Position numbers and translations under genes: made by a program. Below, piece by piece: positions 1 to 14,123 of a stretch of 64,000 nucleotides of DNA. The notes beneath the pieces are model-generated. The model had not been told where the DNA came from. It did no database searches and worked only from the letters and a program-made list of their open reading frames with translations. Position 1 is the stretch's first letter, and each line of letters begins with the position of its first letter. The DNA comes from Blastococcus sp. TF02A-35 (GTDB taxonomy: Bacteria > Actinomycetota > Actinomycetes > Mycobacteriales > Geodermatophilaceae). The stretch is taken from assembly GCF_004571075.1 (NCBI RefSeq), contig NZ_SPQP01000018.1:1-64000 (forward strand). The letters are read 5' to 3'.

Positions 1-1326
1 CGCGACGAGGCACACCGGCTCGCCGCTGCCCTGCGCGAGCGCGGGGTCTCGGTCCGGGCCGACCGGCGCGAGGGCATGGCGGTGCTCGACGCCCTGCTGA
101 CGGTGCCGGAGGCGCAGTCCCTGCTCGACGCCCTGGGCCGGTACGCCGACGCGCTCGACGGGCCCGACGACCGCCGGACCCGCGGTCAGCGGATGGCCGA
201 CTGCCTGCTGGACCTGGTGCTGCGGCCCGACGAGCACGGCCTCCCGCCGGTGCGGGCGCACCTCACCGTGGTCGCGGGCGTCCGCAGCCTGCTGGGTGGG
301 GACCAGCCCGGGGAGGTCGGTGGCGAGCCGGTGCCCGCGGAGGTGGTCCGCTCCCTCGCCCGCGCCCTCGGGCTGCTCCCCGGGCCTGCGACCACGCCGG
401 CCCCGGAACCGGCCGGCACGACGCCCGACGGGTGCCCGCCGGAGACCTGGCCGGAGACCTGGCGGGCCGCCGACGAGCGCTGGTGGGCGGAGGTCGAGGC
501 GCGGGCGCTGCGAGGCGAGTGGGGTGGCGAGGAGGACCCGCCGGCCGAGGAGCTCGCCCGCTGGTGGGCGCTGAAGGGCGGCTCCGACCCCCGGCCACCG
601 GTGCCGCTGGACGCGGCCGTCGCACGAGACCCGGCTCGGTCCGAGGCGCCGGCGGGTCCCGCCTGGGCGCGGGCCCACGCAGCGGTGGACGAGGCGGGCA
701 CCGCGCTGCTCGAGCTGGACCGGTCGCTCGGCCGTGCCCGTCGCGCGGTGGCCGAGGCCGAGCGCGCGGACAGGAGGGACGAGAGCGCCTGGCAGCGCAG
801 CCCGGCCGGACGGGTCACCGCCGCGCCGACAGACCTGGACGCGCTGGCGTCGGCCGGCCGACCGATGCGCGAGGCGCTCGCCGCGCTGCTGGAGGCCGGC
901 GCCGGCGGCTCGCTGGTCGACCGGCCCCGCATCGCCGTGGTCGACGAGCTCAGCGGCACGCTCCTCGCGCTCACCGACTGCGCGGAGCTGCGCCGCCGGG
1001 CGGCCGGGGACCTCGGTCTCGCCCCCCCGGGACCGACCGACGGCTACCGGCCGGGGCGGGCGCTCGACCGGTTCGTGCGCGCCCGCGACCGCCGTTGCCG
1101 GTTCCCCGGCTGCCGCCGCCGCGTGCCGCTGGGCGGCGAGCTCGACCACGACCGCCCCTACCCGGGCGGGCCGACCGTCGCCGAGAACCTGGCGGGCTAC
1201 TGCACCGGCCACCACCGCGGCAAGCACCAGGCGCCGGGCTGGCGGCACGAGCTCGCCCCGGACGGGACGCTCACCGTCAGCACGCCGAGCGGCCTGGTCG
1301 CGACCACCGCTCCCCCGCCGTACTGA
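1..1326 (+). CDS. DUF222/HNH endonuclease-family protein, 5' truncated by window
   Basis: The reading frame is open from the first base of the window, so the true start lies upstream; 441 residues are visible. The ATG at 76 is internal, because the residues before it read as normal coding sequence. The C-terminal part carries an HNH nuclease fold: a Cys pair in CRFPGC, the LDHD core (ELDHDRPYP), an Asn in AENLAGYC and a final HH/GKHQ segment. The middle is low-complexity and rich in Ala, Arg and Glu, as usual for DUF222-HNH proteins, which occur in many copies in actinobacteria. The cellular role of this family is poorly known; DNA cleavage is inferred from the HNH motif. It converges on ligA with a gap of only 4 bp. 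Confidence 0.85.
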   Translation, partial: RDEAHRLAAALRERGVSVRADRREGMAVLDALLTVPEAQSLLDALGRYADALDGPDDRRTRGQRMADCLLDLVLRPDEHGLPPVRAHLTVVAGVRSLLGGDQPGEVGGEPVPAEVVRSLARALGLLPGPATTPAPEPAGTTPDGCPPETWPETWRAADERWWAEVEARALRGEWGGEEDPPAEELARWWALKGGSDPRPPVPLDAAVARDPARSEAPAGPAWARAHAAVDEAGTALLELDRSLGRARRAVAEAERADRRDESAWQRSPAGRVTAAPTDLDALASAGRPMREALAALLEAGAGGSLVDRPRIAVVDELSGTLLALTDCAELRRRAAGDLGLAPPGPTDGYRPGRALDRFVRARDRRCRFPGCRRRVPLGGELDHDRPYPGGPTVAENLAGYCTGHHRGKHQAPGWRHELAPDGTLTVSTPSGLVATTAPPPY

Positions 1327-1330
1327 GCCG

Positions 1331-5747
<4,417 letters not shown>

Positions 5748-5798
5748 CACGGCGGCAGGGTAGGGCCGGGAGCCGACGGGCTGGTGCAGGATGCAGCC

Positions 5799-6158
5799 GT
5801 GTCCACCCCGTCGGGCGAGCCGGGCGCCGGAGCGCGCGCGTACGCCTACCTGCTGGGCGTGCTGTGGCTGGTGCCGCTCCTGCTCGTGGTGGCCGGCACC
5901 CTGCTGCTCCCCGACGAGAACGCGGGCGGCCAGTGCGAGGGCATCGGCTTCGGCTGCTCGCTGACCCCGGCCGACGGCGCGCAGTTCCTGGGGCTGCTCG
6001 CCGCGCCGTTCCTCGTCGTCGGCGGCGTCGCGGGCTCGGTGCTGCTCGCCGTCCTCCGCGCGCGACCGGCGTTCGCCCGGATCGCCCCGGTGCTGCAGGC
6101 CCTCGCCGTCCTGGCTCTCCTGGCCGGAGTGGCCGGCCTCCTGGCGGCGCTGGCCTGA
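5799..6158 (+). CDS. Small hypothetical membrane protein (about 119 aa)
   Basis: I do not recognise a family. The product has three likely transmembrane segments (about residues 15-35, 60-82 and 92-117). A short loop between the first two contains two cysteines (QCEGIGFGC), which could form a disulfide outside the membrane. The GTG at 5799 was chosen because it gives a short soluble N-terminus before the first helix; an in-frame GTG five codons upstream is an alternative. The gene points away from the M16-like gene, with 51 bp between the two starts, and converges on the MetE-like gene with a 1-bp gap. GC-rich third positions support real coding. Confidence 0.6.
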   Translation: MSTPSGEPGAGARAYAYLLGVLWLVPLLLVVAGTLLLPDENAGGQCEGIGFGCSLTPADGAQFLGLLAAPFLVVGGVAGSVLLAVLRARPAFARIAPVLQALAVLALLAGVAGLLAALA

Positions 6159-6159
6159 G

Positions 6160-7170
6160 CTACTCCGGGAGCAGGTACTTCGCCGCCTCCCGCACGTGCC
6201 GCATGGCGGCGCGGGCGTAGGCCGGCGTGGCACCGGCGAGGCCGCAGGACGGGGTGAGCGTCACCGCGGACGGCAGCTGCTCGGCGGCGAAGCCGAGCTC
6301 CCGCCACCAGGCCTGCACCCGGGACGCGGTGGCCTTGGCGGCCGGCAGCGGCGCGTCGGTACCGGGCACGACCCCGGCCAGCAGGTGGACGCCGGCGTCG
6401 ACGGCCTCCCCGACCGCGTCGAGGTCCTGCACCAGGCCCAGGTCGAAGGAGAGCCCGGCGGCACCCGCGGCCCGGAAGAGCCCCAGCGGCATGCGGCGGG
6501 CGCAGCAGTGCACGACCACGGGACCGGGCAGCGCCCGGACGACCGCGGCCAGCTCCTGCTCGACGACGTCCTCCGGCACCGCGGCGAGCTTGCCGAAGCC
6601 GCTCGCCGTCGGCAGGCCGCCCTGGACCACCGCCGGGACCGACGGCTCGTCCAGCTGGACGACGACCCGCGCGCCGGGCACCCGCGCCTGCACCGCGGCG
6701 ACGTGGGCGGCCAGGCCCTCGGCCAGCGACTGCCCCACGTCCCGACGGGCGCCGGGGTCGACGACGGCGCGGTCCCCGCGGGTGCGCTCCAGGCCGGCGG
6801 CCAGCGTCCACGGGCCGGCCGCCTGCACCTTGAACGGCCCGGTCCAGGCCTCGGCGACGTCGTGCAGCGCGTCGAGGTCACGGGCGAGGAACTCCTCTGC
6901 CCGCTGCTGGTCGATGCCCGAGCGGGGCACCAGCCGCCAGCCGGCCGGCGTCAGGTCGACGGAGAGGTCGACCAGGAGTGCCGCGCTGCGCCCGAGCATG
7001 TCGGCGCCGGCACCGCGCCCGGGCAGCTCGGGCAGGTGGGCGAACTCTGGCAGCTCCCCCACCACGGTGCGCAGCGCCTCGGCGGGGTCGGTCCCCGGGA
7101 GGGACCCGACGCCGGAGGCCGGCCCCCACGTGGTGGGGACCGGCCTCGGGTCGGTGCTGTCGGTGCTCAC
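6160..7170 (-). CDS. MetE C-terminal-domain-like (B12-independent methionine synthase-like) protein
   Basis: This 336-residue protein resembles the C-terminal catalytic TIM barrel of cobalamin-independent methionine synthase and lacks the N-terminal half (MetE is about 750 residues). The zinc-ligand pattern is kept: H221 and C223 in VVVHCC, and C309 in TPSCG. The substrate motif QLDEP at 173-177 is also present. At the position of the MetE zinc-ligand Glu this protein appears to have Asp (SFDLG). M. tuberculosis Rv3015c, next to ligA, is the same type of protein by my recollection. A methyltransferase from an unknown donor to a thiol is plausible but unproven. The start is the GTG at 7170; the 130 bp up to mnmA hold nothing I recognise. 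Confidence 0.8.
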   Translation of the reverse strand: MSTDSTDPRPVPTTWGPASGVGSLPGTDPAEALRTVVGELPEFAHLPELPGRGAGADMLGRSAALLVDLSVDLTPAGWRLVPRSGIDQQRAEEFLARDLDALHDVAEAWTGPFKVQAAGPWTLAAGLERTRGDRAVVDPGARRDVGQSLAEGLAAHVAAVQARVPGARVVVQLDEPSVPAVVQGGLPTASGFGKLAAVPEDVVEQELAAVVRALPGPVVVHCCARRMPLGLFRAAGAAGLSFDLGLVQDLDAVGEAVDAGVHLLAGVVPGTDAPLPAAKATASRVQAWWRELGFAAEQLPSAVTLTPSCGLAGATPAYARAAMRHVREAAKYLLPE

Positions 7171-7300
7171 GCGGCGACGGTAGCCGCCGCGTCCTGCGGC
7201 TCTGTCAGCCGATCTGCCTGCCGTGGTCCGCAGCCGGCGGAGCCCTCCGGCGAGTGGGCCGGGACGTCGACGTCGACCGGGCCGGTGGTCGGCACCGGGC

Positions 7301-8398
7301 TCAGTGACCAACCGCTTCCTGCCGCTTGCGCGACAGCCGGATGGCGGCCTGCCCGAGGACCCGGTCGCCCCGCTCCGCGTCCGGCTCGTAGAGGACGGCG
7401 GACTGCCCGGCCGCGACCCCGCGCTGCACCTCGTCGAGGTGGAGGACCAGCCCGCCGTCGTCGCCGGCGACGACCTCGCAGCCGACGGGCCGGCCGTGCG
7501 CCCGCAGCTGGACCTGCGCCCGGAGCGGCAGGCCCGGGGCCCGTCCGGTCCACGTGGCGGCGGCCGTGGCGACCTCGTCGACGCCGGCGAGGTCGGCGGT
7601 ACCGATGGTCACCGTCCGGCTGACCGGCTCGATGCCCAGCACGTACCGCGGCTGCTGGTCGCCGACGCTGACCCCGAGGCCGCGTCGCTGGCCGACGGTG
7701 AACCCGTAGGTGCCGTCGTGCTCCCCCACGGTGGCACCGGTGGCGGCGTCGACGAGCGGGCCCGGCCGGCTGCCCAGCTTCCGGGCCAGGAAGCCGCGGG
7801 TGTCGCCGTCGGGGATGAAGCAGATGTCGTGCGAGTCGGCCTTGGTCGCGACGGCGAAGCCGCGCTCGGCGGCGATCTCGCGCACCCGCTCCTTGGTCAT
7901 GCCGCCCAGGGGGAACATCGCCGCGGCGAGCTGCTCCGGGGTGAGGACGCCGAGCACGTAGGACTGGTCCTTGGCCGCGTCGACCGAGCGGCGCAGCTCG
8001 CCGTCGGCCAGCCGGGCGTGGTGGCCGGTGACGACGGCGTCGAACCCCAGCGCCCGCGCCCGGTCCAGCACCGCGGTGAACTTGATCTTCTCGTTGCAGC
8101 GCAGGCACGGGTTGGGCGTGCGGCCGGCGGCGTACTCGGCCACGAAGTCGTCGACGACGTCCTCGCGGAACCTGTCGGCCAGGTCCCAGACGTAGAACGG
8201 GATGCCCAGCTCGTCGGCGACGCGGCGCGCGTCGTGCGCGTCCTCCACGCTGCAGCACCCGCGGGCGCCGCTGCGCAGCGTCTGCCGGTCCGGCGAGAGG
8301 GCCAGGTGCACCCCGGTGACGTCGTGGCCGGCGTCGACCGCCAGCGCCGCTGCCACGGCGGAGTCCACTCCCCCGCTCATCGCGGCGAGGACCCTCAC
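7301..8398 (-). CDS. mnmA: tRNA-specific 2-thiouridylase MnmA
   Basis: MnmA thiolates U34 of tRNAs for Lys, Glu and Gln using a persulfide sulfur delivered from a cysteine desulfurase. The 365-residue product has the PP-loop SGGVDS at residues 8-13. The two catalytic cysteines are C101 (in NPCLRCNEK) and C193 (in DICFI), matching the positions known in the E. coli enzyme. The GTG start overlaps the stop codon of the upstream iscS-like gene in a GTGA arrangement, so translation is probably coupled to that of the sulfur donor. Length and motifs are normal. Confidence 0.97.
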   Translation of the reverse strand: MRVLAAMSGGVDSAVAAALAVDAGHDVTGVHLALSPDRQTLRSGARGCCSVEDAHDARRVADELGIPFYVWDLADRFREDVVDDFVAEYAAGRTPNPCLRCNEKIKFTAVLDRARALGFDAVVTGHHARLADGELRRSVDAAKDQSYVLGVLTPEQLAAAMFPLGGMTKERVREIAAERGFAVATKADSHDICFIPDGDTRGFLARKLGSRPGPLVDAATGATVGEHDGTYGFTVGQRRGLGVSVGDQQPRYVLGIEPVSRTVTIGTADLAGVDEVATAAATWTGRAPGLPLRAQVQLRAHGRPVGCEVVAGDDGGLVLHLDEVQRGVAAGQSAVLYEPDAERGDRVLGQAAIRLSRKRQEAVGH

Positions 8399-9600
8399 CG
8401 TCGCCCCATCCCCGCGCGCCGGGCGCGCTCGACCACCGGGGCGACGACCTCGAGGAGCGCGTCCACGTCGGCGTCGGTGCTGGTGTGCCCGAGGCTGAAC
8501 CGCAGCGAGCTGCGTGCGCGGTCCGGGTCCGCGCCGACCGCCGTCAGCACGTGGCTGGGCCGGGCGACACCGGCGCTGCAGGCCGACCCGGTGGAGCACT
8601 CGATGCCCCGGGCGTCGAGCAGCATCAGCAGGGCGTCGCCCTCGGCGCCGGGGAAGGACAGGTGGGCGTTGCCGGGCAGCCGCCCGGGGCCCGAGCGGAC
8701 GACGTCGTCGAGCGGGGCGCCGTTGAGCCGGGCGTCGGGCACGCGCTCCACCACGCCGGCCACGAGCCGGTCGCGCAGCCGGGCCAGCTCGGCGGCACGC
8801 TCGACCCGGCCGTGCACCGCGGCCACGGTGGCGACGCCCAGGCCGACGATCGCGGCGACGTCCAGGGTGCCGGAGCGGACGTCGCGCTCCTGGCCGCCGC
8901 CGTGCAGCAGCGGGGTGCACTCGGCCTCGCGGCGCAGCAGCAGGACACCGGCCCCCATCGGGCCGCCGAGCTTGTGCCCGGTCATGGTCAGCGCGTCCAC
9001 GCCGGTGGCGCCGAAGTCGACCAGCACCTGGCCGACCGCCTGCACCGCGTCGGTGTGCAGGGGCACCCCGACGTCGTGCGCGGTGGCCGCCAGCGCGGCG
9101 ATGTCGCTGACCGTGCCGATCTCGTTGTTGGCCCACATGACGCTGGCGACGGCGACGTCGCTGCCGTCGCCGAGCGCGTCGGCCAGCGCCTCCGGTGTGA
9201 CCCGCCCGGACGGCTCGACCCGCAGCCAGGTGACCTCCGCGCCCTCGTGCGTGGCCAGCCACTCGACGCTGTCGAGGACGGCGTGGTGCTCGGCGGGGCT
9301 GACGACGATCCGGCGACGGCGCGGGTCGGCCTGCCGGCGGGCCCAGAAGAGCCCCTTCACGGCGAGGTTGTCGCTCTCGGTGCCGCCACCGGTGAACAGC
9401 ACCTCGGAGGGGCGGGCGCCCAGCGCCTCGGCCAGCCGCTCGCGGGCCTGCTCGGCAGCGCGGCGGGCGGACCGGCCGCTGGCGTGCAGGGAGGAGGCGT
9501 TGCCGACCCGGCCCAGCTGCTCGGTCATCGCGGCCAGCACCTCGGGCAGCACCGGCGTGGTCGCCGCGTGGTCCAGGTAGACCGGCTCCGTGTAGGTCAT
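8395..9600 (-). CDS. iscS: Cysteine desulfurase (IscS/NifS class)
   Basis: This PLP enzyme removes sulfur from cysteine as a persulfide for Fe-S clusters and tRNA thiolation. The 401-residue protein shows the DHAATTP start of class V aminotransferases, the PLP lysine K210 in TGHKLGGP, and a mobile catalytic-loop cysteine C341 in GSACSAG. It overlaps mnmA by 4 bp downstream and the MFS gene by 4 bp upstream (ATGA), so the three genes form one coupled unit. The mnmA partnership argues for a tRNA-thiolation role, similar to Rv3025c next to Rv3024c in M. tuberculosis. No scaffold protein (IscU) gene is adjacent. Confidence 0.94.
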   Translation of the reverse strand: MTYTEPVYLDHAATTPVLPEVLAAMTEQLGRVGNASSLHASGRSARRAAEQARERLAEALGARPSEVLFTGGGTESDNLAVKGLFWARRQADPRRRRIVVSPAEHHAVLDSVEWLATHEGAEVTWLRVEPSGRVTPEALADALGDGSDVAVASVMWANNEIGTVSDIAALAATAHDVGVPLHTDAVQAVGQVLVDFGATGVDALTMTGHKLGGPMGAGVLLLRREAECTPLLHGGGQERDVRSGTLDVAAIVGLGVATVAAVHGRVERAAELARLRDRLVAGVVERVPDARLNGAPLDDVVRSGPGRLPGNAHLSFPGAEGDALLMLLDARGIECSTGSACSAGVARPSHVLTAVGADPDRARSSLRFSLGHTSTDADVDALLEVVAPVVERARRAGMGRR

Positions 9601-10997
9601 GACGCGCTCAGGGTAGTCGCGCGGACCGCCGGGTCCGTCGCCGCTGCCGGGTCCGCCCCCGCCCGCGGGGCCAGCACCGCGCCGGTCAGCGCCACCGCCG
9701 TGAGGACCGCCACCCCGGCCAGCACCGCGGTGGCCAGGGCGAAGGTCCCGGCGGCCGCGGCGGCCACGAGGACGCCGACCACGCCGATGCAGGCCGCGCT
9801 GCCGGTGACGTCGGCGATCTGGAACGCCGCCGAGTCCGCGCCCCTGGTCTCGTCGGAGGACCGGTCGAGGAGCAGCACGCTGAGGCTCGGCATGCCCAGC
9901 CCCATCCCCAGACCGGCGACCGCCCAGCTCAGGTAGGCGGGCCACCCCCCGACGCCCGGGACGGCGACGAGCGCGGTCGCGAGCAGCCCCGCGGCGAGGA
10001 GCAGGAACCCGGCCCGGAGCAGCGCGACCCGCGACCACAGGGGGTTGCGCCCCTGCAGCTGGGACGCCGCGGCCCAGCCCAGCGCGCCGGCGGTGAGCGG
10101 CACCCCGGCGACGGCCGCCTCGTACCCGTGCAGCTCGGTCAGGGCCAGCGGGAGCAGCACGTCCATGCCGAAGAAGGCGCCGGCGAGGAGGCCGCGGCCG
10201 GCGACCACCGCGGGCAGCCCCGGCCGGACGGCCGCGGTGCCGCGCGGCACGAGCGGGCGCAGACCGGCCACCAGCGCCACGAGCCCGGCGACGGCGAGCG
10301 CGAGCGCGACGAGGTCCAGGCGCTGGCCGGCGTACTGGAGCGCGCCGATGCCCAGCCCGGCCAGCAGCGCCCACCAGCGCCGGCTCCGGGCGACGACCAC
10401 GCCGTCGGCCGGCCGGGGCAGCGCGCGGACGGCCGGCAGCACGAGGCCGAGGCCCAGGAGGATGAGCGGCAGGAGCGCGAGGAACACCAGCCGCCAGGTG
10501 AGGTGGGTGGTGAGCAGCCCGGCGATGGTCGGCCCGACCAGCGCGGGCACCACCCAGGCCGCCGAGAAGGCCCCGAACAGCCGCGGTCGCAGACGGACGT
10601 CGAACGCCTGCCCGGCGACGACGTAGAGCGCCACCGAGATGATCCCGCCACCCACGCCCTGCAGCGCCCGCGCGGCGACGAGCACCCCCATGTGCCCGGC
10701 CAGGCCACCGGCGAGCAGCCCCGCGGCGAAGACCGCGACACCGGTCAGCAGCGCGACGCGCGAGCCGCGGCGGTCGCCGAGGTCACCGCCGAGCACCATG
10801 CCGAGCACCGACGCCACCAGGAAGGCGCTGAACGGCCAGGCGTACCAGGCCAGCCCGTCGAGCTCGGCCACAGCGGTCGGCATCGCCGTCGCCACGGCCA
10901 TCGACTCGAAGGCCACGAAGGTGACCAGCATCAGCAGGCCGGCGGTGGTCAGCCGGTGCGCCCGGTCGAACAACGCGGGCTGCTGGTCGGTCTCCAC
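9597..10997 (-). CDS. MFS transporter, 14-TM drug-resistance-like
   Basis: The product is a strongly hydrophobic protein of about 466 residues, with the MFS motif-A region [11 protein letters not shown] after the second helix and a motif resembling the antiporter signature further on ([15 protein letters not shown]). This fits the DHA2-like multidrug efflux group; the substrate cannot be read from sequence. I prefer the GTG at 10997, which has GGAGGG about 11 nt upstream. An in-frame ATG at 11045 is possible, but it sits directly against the terminator hairpin of etfA. The stop codon overlaps the iscS start as ATGA. A transporter coupled to iscS-mnmA is unusual; I cannot say whether the link is functional. 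Confidence 0.85.
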   Translation of the reverse strand: METDQQPALFDRAHRLTTAGLLMLVTFVAFESMAVATAMPTAVAELDGLAWYAWPFSAFLVASVLGMVLGGDLGDRRGSRVALLTGVAVFAAGLLAGGLAGHMGVLVAARALQGVGGGIISVALYVVAGQAFDVRLRPRLFGAFSAAWVVPALVGPTIAGLLTTHLTWRLVFLALLPLILLGLGLVLPAVRALPRPADGVVVARSRRWWALLAGLGIGALQYAGQRLDLVALALAVAGLVALVAGLRPLVPRGTAAVRPGLPAVVAGRGLLAGAFFGMDVLLPLALTELHGYEAAVAGVPLTAGALGWAAASQLQGRNPLWSRVALLRAGFLLLAAGLLATALVAVPGVGGWPAYLSWAVAGLGMGLGMPSLSVLLLDRSSDETRGADSAAFQIADVTGSAACIGVVGVLVAAAAAGTFALATAVLAGVAVLTAVALTGAVLAPRAGADPAAATDPAVRATTLSAS

Positions 10998-11050
10998 GCC
11001 GTGGCCAACCCTCCGGGTGGCCGGGGGCTTCCCGGCCCCGGACATGCGTC

Positions 11051-11080
11051 GAGCGCCGACCCCCGGAGGGGTCGGCGCTC
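11051..11080 (-). terminator. Rho-independent-type hairpin after etfA
   Basis: A perfect 13-bp inverted repeat (GAGCGCCGACCCC and its complement) with a 4-nt CGGA loop lies 11 bp beyond the etfA stop codon. There is no clear U tract, as is common in GC-rich actinobacteria. It would end the etfB-etfA transcript and separate it from the MFS gene. Confidence 0.8.
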
Positions 11081-11091
11081 GACCGGTGCTC

Positions 11092-12054
11092 CTACTTGCG
11101 CGCGTTGATCTGCTCGGTGGCAGCGGGGACGACCGTGTTCAGGTCGCCGATGACACCGAAGTCGGCCAGCTCGAAGATCGGGGCCTCGGGGTCCTTGTTG
11201 ATGGCCACGATGGTCTTCGAGGTCTGCATGCCGGCGCGGTGCTGGATGGCACCGGAGATGCCGACGGCGACGTACAGGTTCGGCGAGACGGTCTTGCCGG
11301 TCTGACCCACCTGGAAGCTGTGCGGGTAGAAGCCGGAGTCGACCGCGGCACGCGAGGCACCGACGGCGGCGCCGAGCGAGTCGGCCAGGGCCTCGATGAT
11401 CGAGAAGTTCTCGGCGCTGGCGACGCCACGACCACCGGAGACCACGATCGAGGCCTCGGTGAGCTCGGGGCGGTTGCTCTTCTGCTCGACGACGCGCTCG
11501 ACGACCCGGACCTGCTTGGCCGCGTCGCTGATCGACACCGACACCGACTGCTCGGCACCGGCGGCGGGAGCCGCCTCGGGGGTGACCGAGTTGCCGCGGA
11601 GGGTGAAGATCGGCGTCCCGGTGGTGACCTTCGAGTGGACGATCGTCGCGCCGGCGAACGCCGCCTGGGTGGCGGTGCCGTCGGCGGCGATCTCGGTGAC
11701 GTCGGTGAGGAAGCCGCTGCCGGTCTTGACGGCCAGGCGGGCGGCGATCTCCTTGCCCTCCGGGGAGGAGGGGATCACGACGGCGGCCGGCGACTTCTCG
11801 CTCACCAGCTGGGCCAGCACCTCGGCCTTGGGGGCCACGAGGTAGTCGTCGATGTCGGCGGACTCGGCCACGTAGACCGTGGCCGCGCCGTACTCCGCGA
11901 GCTGGTCGCGGACGCCGGCCGCGGTGCCGGGCGCACCGAGGACGACGGCGGAGGGCTCACCGAGCGCGCGGGCCGCGGTGAGTGCCTCCAGGGTGGTCTT
12001 GCGGACGCCGCCGCCGGCCGGGTTCAGCTCGGCCAGGACAAGGACCTCTGCCAT
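11092..12054 (-). CDS. etfA: Electron transfer flavoprotein alpha subunit
   Basis: EtfA binds FAD and, with EtfB, carries electrons from acyl-CoA dehydrogenases to the quinone pool through ETF:quinone oxidoreductase. The 320-residue product has the C-terminal FAD-binding segment with the [10 protein letters not shown] and [10 protein letters not shown] motifs (about 255-300) and the SGGRG loop around 205-210. It follows etfB by 33 bp in the same direction, so the two are an operon. A strong hairpin follows the stop. A palindrome upstream of etfB is shared with EMC-pathway genes in this window, which suggests co-regulation with acyl-CoA metabolism. Confidence 0.96.
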   Translation of the reverse strand: MAEVLVLAELNPAGGGVRKTTLEALTAARALGEPSAVVLGAPGTAAGVRDQLAEYGAATVYVAESADIDDYLVAPKAEVLAQLVSEKSPAAVVIPSSPEGKEIAARLAVKTGSGFLTDVTEIAADGTATQAAFAGATIVHSKVTTGTPIFTLRGNSVTPEAAPAAGAEQSVSVSISDAAKQVRVVERVVEQKSNRPELTEASIVVSGGRGVASAENFSIIEALADSLGAAVGASRAAVDSGFYPHSFQVGQTGKTVSPNLYVAVGISGAIQHRAGMQTSKTIVAINKDPEAPIFELADFGVIGDLNTVVPAATEQINARK

Positions 12055-12087
12055 GGGTTTCTCCTCTTCCTTCGATCCGGGCCGGGC

Positions 12088-12867
12088 TCAGACGATCTTC
12101 TGGCTGGCGAGGAAGTCGACGAACTTCTGCGCGCCGTCGCCCTCGTCGGTCACCTTGACGCCCTCGCCCTTCGGCGGGCGGCCGGCGAAGTCGAGCACCT
12201 GCGTGGCGGCGTTGGCCAGGCCCACGGCGGAGGCGTCGAGGCCGAGGTCGGCCAGCGTCTTGGTCTCGACCGGCTTCTTCTTGGCGGCCATGATCCCCTT
12301 GAACGAGGGGTAGCGCGGCTCGTTGATCGTGTCCCAGGTGGAGACGATCGCCGGCAGCGGGGCCTCGAGGGCCCAGTAGCCGCCGTCGGTCTGCCGCTCG
12401 ACCTTGGCGGTGCCGCCGTCGATGGTGACCTTGCGGGCGCCGGAGAGCTGCGGGATGCCGAGGCGCTCGGAGAGCAGGGCCGGCATGACGCTCATCTGGC
12501 TGTCGGTCGCCTCGGCGCCGCAGACGACGAGGTCGTACTCCATCTGCTGCAGGGCAGCGGCCAGGACGGCGCTGATCTGCGAGGCGTCGGAGCCGTGGAT
12601 GGCCTCGTCGCTGACGTGGACGGCCTTGTCGGCGCCCATGGACAGGGCCTTGCGGATGGCGTCGGTGGCGCCGTCGGGACCGACGGTCAGGACGGTCACC
12701 TCACCGCCCTGCGCCTCCTTGATGGTGAGCGCCTCCTCGATGGCGTACTCGTCCATCTCGTTGATGACGTTGTCCGCGGACGCGCGGGCGACGGTGTTGT
12801 CCGCCGGGTCCAGCTTGCGCTCGCTGCCGGAGTCGGGGACCTGCTTGACCAGAACGACGATGTTCAT
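12088..12867 (-). CDS. etfB: Electron transfer flavoprotein beta subunit
   Basis: EtfB is the AMP-binding partner of EtfA. The 259-residue product begins MNIVVLVKQVPDS, the usual N-terminus of the family, and contains the DLVVCGAEATDSQ adenine-binding region and the NEPRYPSFKGIMAAKKK signature near 200-220. The ATG at 12867 is preceded by GGAGGT about 10 nt upstream, which fixes the start over a longer in-frame extension. The 5' region holds a perfect hairpin and, further up, a 16-bp palindrome that probably serves as an operator. Confidence 0.96.
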   Translation of the reverse strand: MNIVVLVKQVPDSGSERKLDPADNTVARASADNVINEMDEYAIEEALTIKEAQGGEVTVLTVGPDGATDAIRKALSMGADKAVHVSDEAIHGSDASQISAVLAAALQQMEYDLVVCGAEATDSQMSVMPALLSERLGIPQLSGARKVTIDGGTAKVERQTDGGYWALEAPLPAIVSTWDTINEPRYPSFKGIMAAKKKPVETKTLADLGLDASAVGLANAATQVLDFAGRPPKGEGVKVTDEGDGAQKFVDFLASQKIV

Positions 12868-12899
12868 CGCCAGACCTACCTCCGCGATGGGGTCAGGGG

Positions 12900-12919
12900 T
12901 GCGGGCACGGGTGCCCGCA
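12900..12919 (-). repeat. Hairpin in etfB leader
   Basis: Nine-base arms (TGCGGGCAC and its complement) are separated by 2 nt and lie 33 bp upstream of the etfB start, between the likely operator and the ribosome binding site. It could be a leader stem-loop; no function is evident. Confidence 0.5.
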
Positions 12920-12952
12920 TGCACTCATACGAGATCTGCACCGATCATGGAG

Positions 12953-12968
12953 GTTACTGCGCAGTAAC
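12953..12968. promoter_or_regulatory. Palindromic operator candidate upstream of etfBA
   Basis: A perfect 16-bp palindrome GTTACTGCGCAGTAAC lies 86 bp before etfB. On the etfB strand its right arm runs into TAACCT, a fair actinobacterial -10 element, so a bound repressor would cover the promoter. The same GTTACY-N4-RGTAAC pattern occurs before ccr, the hydroxyacyl-CoA dehydrogenase and ecm. Confidence 0.65.
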
Positions 12969-13000
12969 GCGGTGGCGGACGGAGGGGCGGGTGACCCCCG

Positions 13001-14113
13001 TCACGCACTTCCGCGGGGTGGTGCCCACTCCCCCGTCGCCGTGAACCTGGCCAGCGTCTCCGTCGCCGGGGCGAGGTCCATTCCCTGCGCGGCCACCCAC
13101 TCGTCGGAGTAGTAGGTGTGGGCGTACCGCTCGCCGCCGTCGCAGAGCAGGGTGACGACGCTGCCGCGACGCCCGGCCGCGACCATCTCCGCGACGAGGC
13201 CGAAGGCGCCCCACAGGTTGGTGCCCGTGGAGCCGCCGGCGCGGCGGCCGGTGACCCGCTCGAGGTGCCGCATCGCCGCGAGGGAGGCGGCGTCGGGGAC
13301 GCCGACCATCCGGTCGACGATGGTCGGCACGAACGAGGGCTCCACCCGGGGCCGGCCGATGCCCTCGATCCGCGACGGCATGCCGGTCGTCCAGCCCGGC
13401 TCGTCGGCCGCGTAGCCCGGCAGGAAGGCGGAGTTCTCCGGGTCGACGACGGCCAGCCGGGTGGGGTGCCGCCGGTAGCGGAGGTACCGGCCGATGGTGG
13501 CGCTCGTGCCGCCGGTCCCGGCACCGACGACGACCCACTCGGGCACCGGGTGCCGCTCGGCGGAGAGCTGCTCGAAGATCGACTCGGCGATGTTGTTGTT
13601 GCCCCGCCAGTCGGTGGCCCGCTCGGCGTAGGTGAACTGGTCGAGGTAGTGGCCGCCGCACTCCGCGGCCAGCCGCCGGGCCTCGTCGTACATGTCCGGC
13701 GCCCGGTCGACGAAGTGGCACCGGCCGCCGTGGAACTCGATCAGCGCGATCTTCTCGGGGCTGGTCGAGCGCGGCATGACCGCCACGAAGGGCAGCCCGA
13801 GCATGCGCGCGAAGTACGCCTCGCTCACCGCCGTCGACCCGCTGGAGGCCTCCACGACGGTGCTGCCCTCGTGGATCTGGCCGGAGCACAGCCCGTAGAG
13901 GAACAGCGACCGGGCCAGCCGGTGCTTGAGGCTGCCGGTCGGGTGGGTGGACTCGTCCTTGAGGTAGAGGTCGACACCCCACTCCGGCGGCAGCGGGTAG
14001 ACCAGCAGGTGGGTGTCGGCGCTGCGCCGGGCGTCGGCCTCGACGATGGCGACCGCCTGGTCCACCCAGGCGCGGCCCGCGGGGTCCGAGCGGTCGACGA
14101 CGGAGGCGGTCAC
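13001..14113 (-). CDS. PLP-dependent cysteine synthase-family protein (candidate L-cysteine desulfhydrase Cds1-like)
   Basis: This 370-residue fold-type II PLP enzyme belongs to the cysteine synthase/cystathionine beta-synthase family. K63 in PTGSLKHR is the expected Schiff-base lysine, SSGSTA (about 98-103) the substrate/phosphate loop and [12 protein letters not shown] the PLP-phosphate-binding loop. The N-terminus ([14 protein letters not shown]) and overall length resemble mycobacterial Rv3684 (Cds1, a cysteine desulfhydrase) more than CysK or CysM, by recollection. Cysteine synthesis or H2S-releasing desulfhydration cannot be separated by motif alone. The GTG start lies 10 bp after the enoyl-CoA hydratase stop in the same direction, so the two may be co-transcribed. 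Confidence 0.82.
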   Translation of the reverse strand: MTASVVDRSDPAGRAWVDQAVAIVEADARRSADTHLLVYPLPPEWGVDLYLKDESTHPTGSLKHRLARSLFLYGLCSGQIHEGSTVVEASSGSTAVSEAYFARMLGLPFVAVMPRSTSPEKIALIEFHGGRCHFVDRAPDMYDEARRLAAECGGHYLDQFTYAERATDWRGNNNIAESIFEQLSAERHPVPEWVVVGAGTGGTSATIGRYLRYRRHPTRLAVVDPENSAFLPGYAADEPGWTTGMPSRIEGIGRPRVEPSFVPTIVDRMVGVPDAASLAAMRHLERVTGRRAGGSTGTNLWGAFGLVAEMVAAGRRGSVVTLLCDGGERYAHTYYSDEWVAAQGMDLAPATETLARFTATGEWAPPRGSA

Positions 14114-14123
14114 GCCGGACGCC

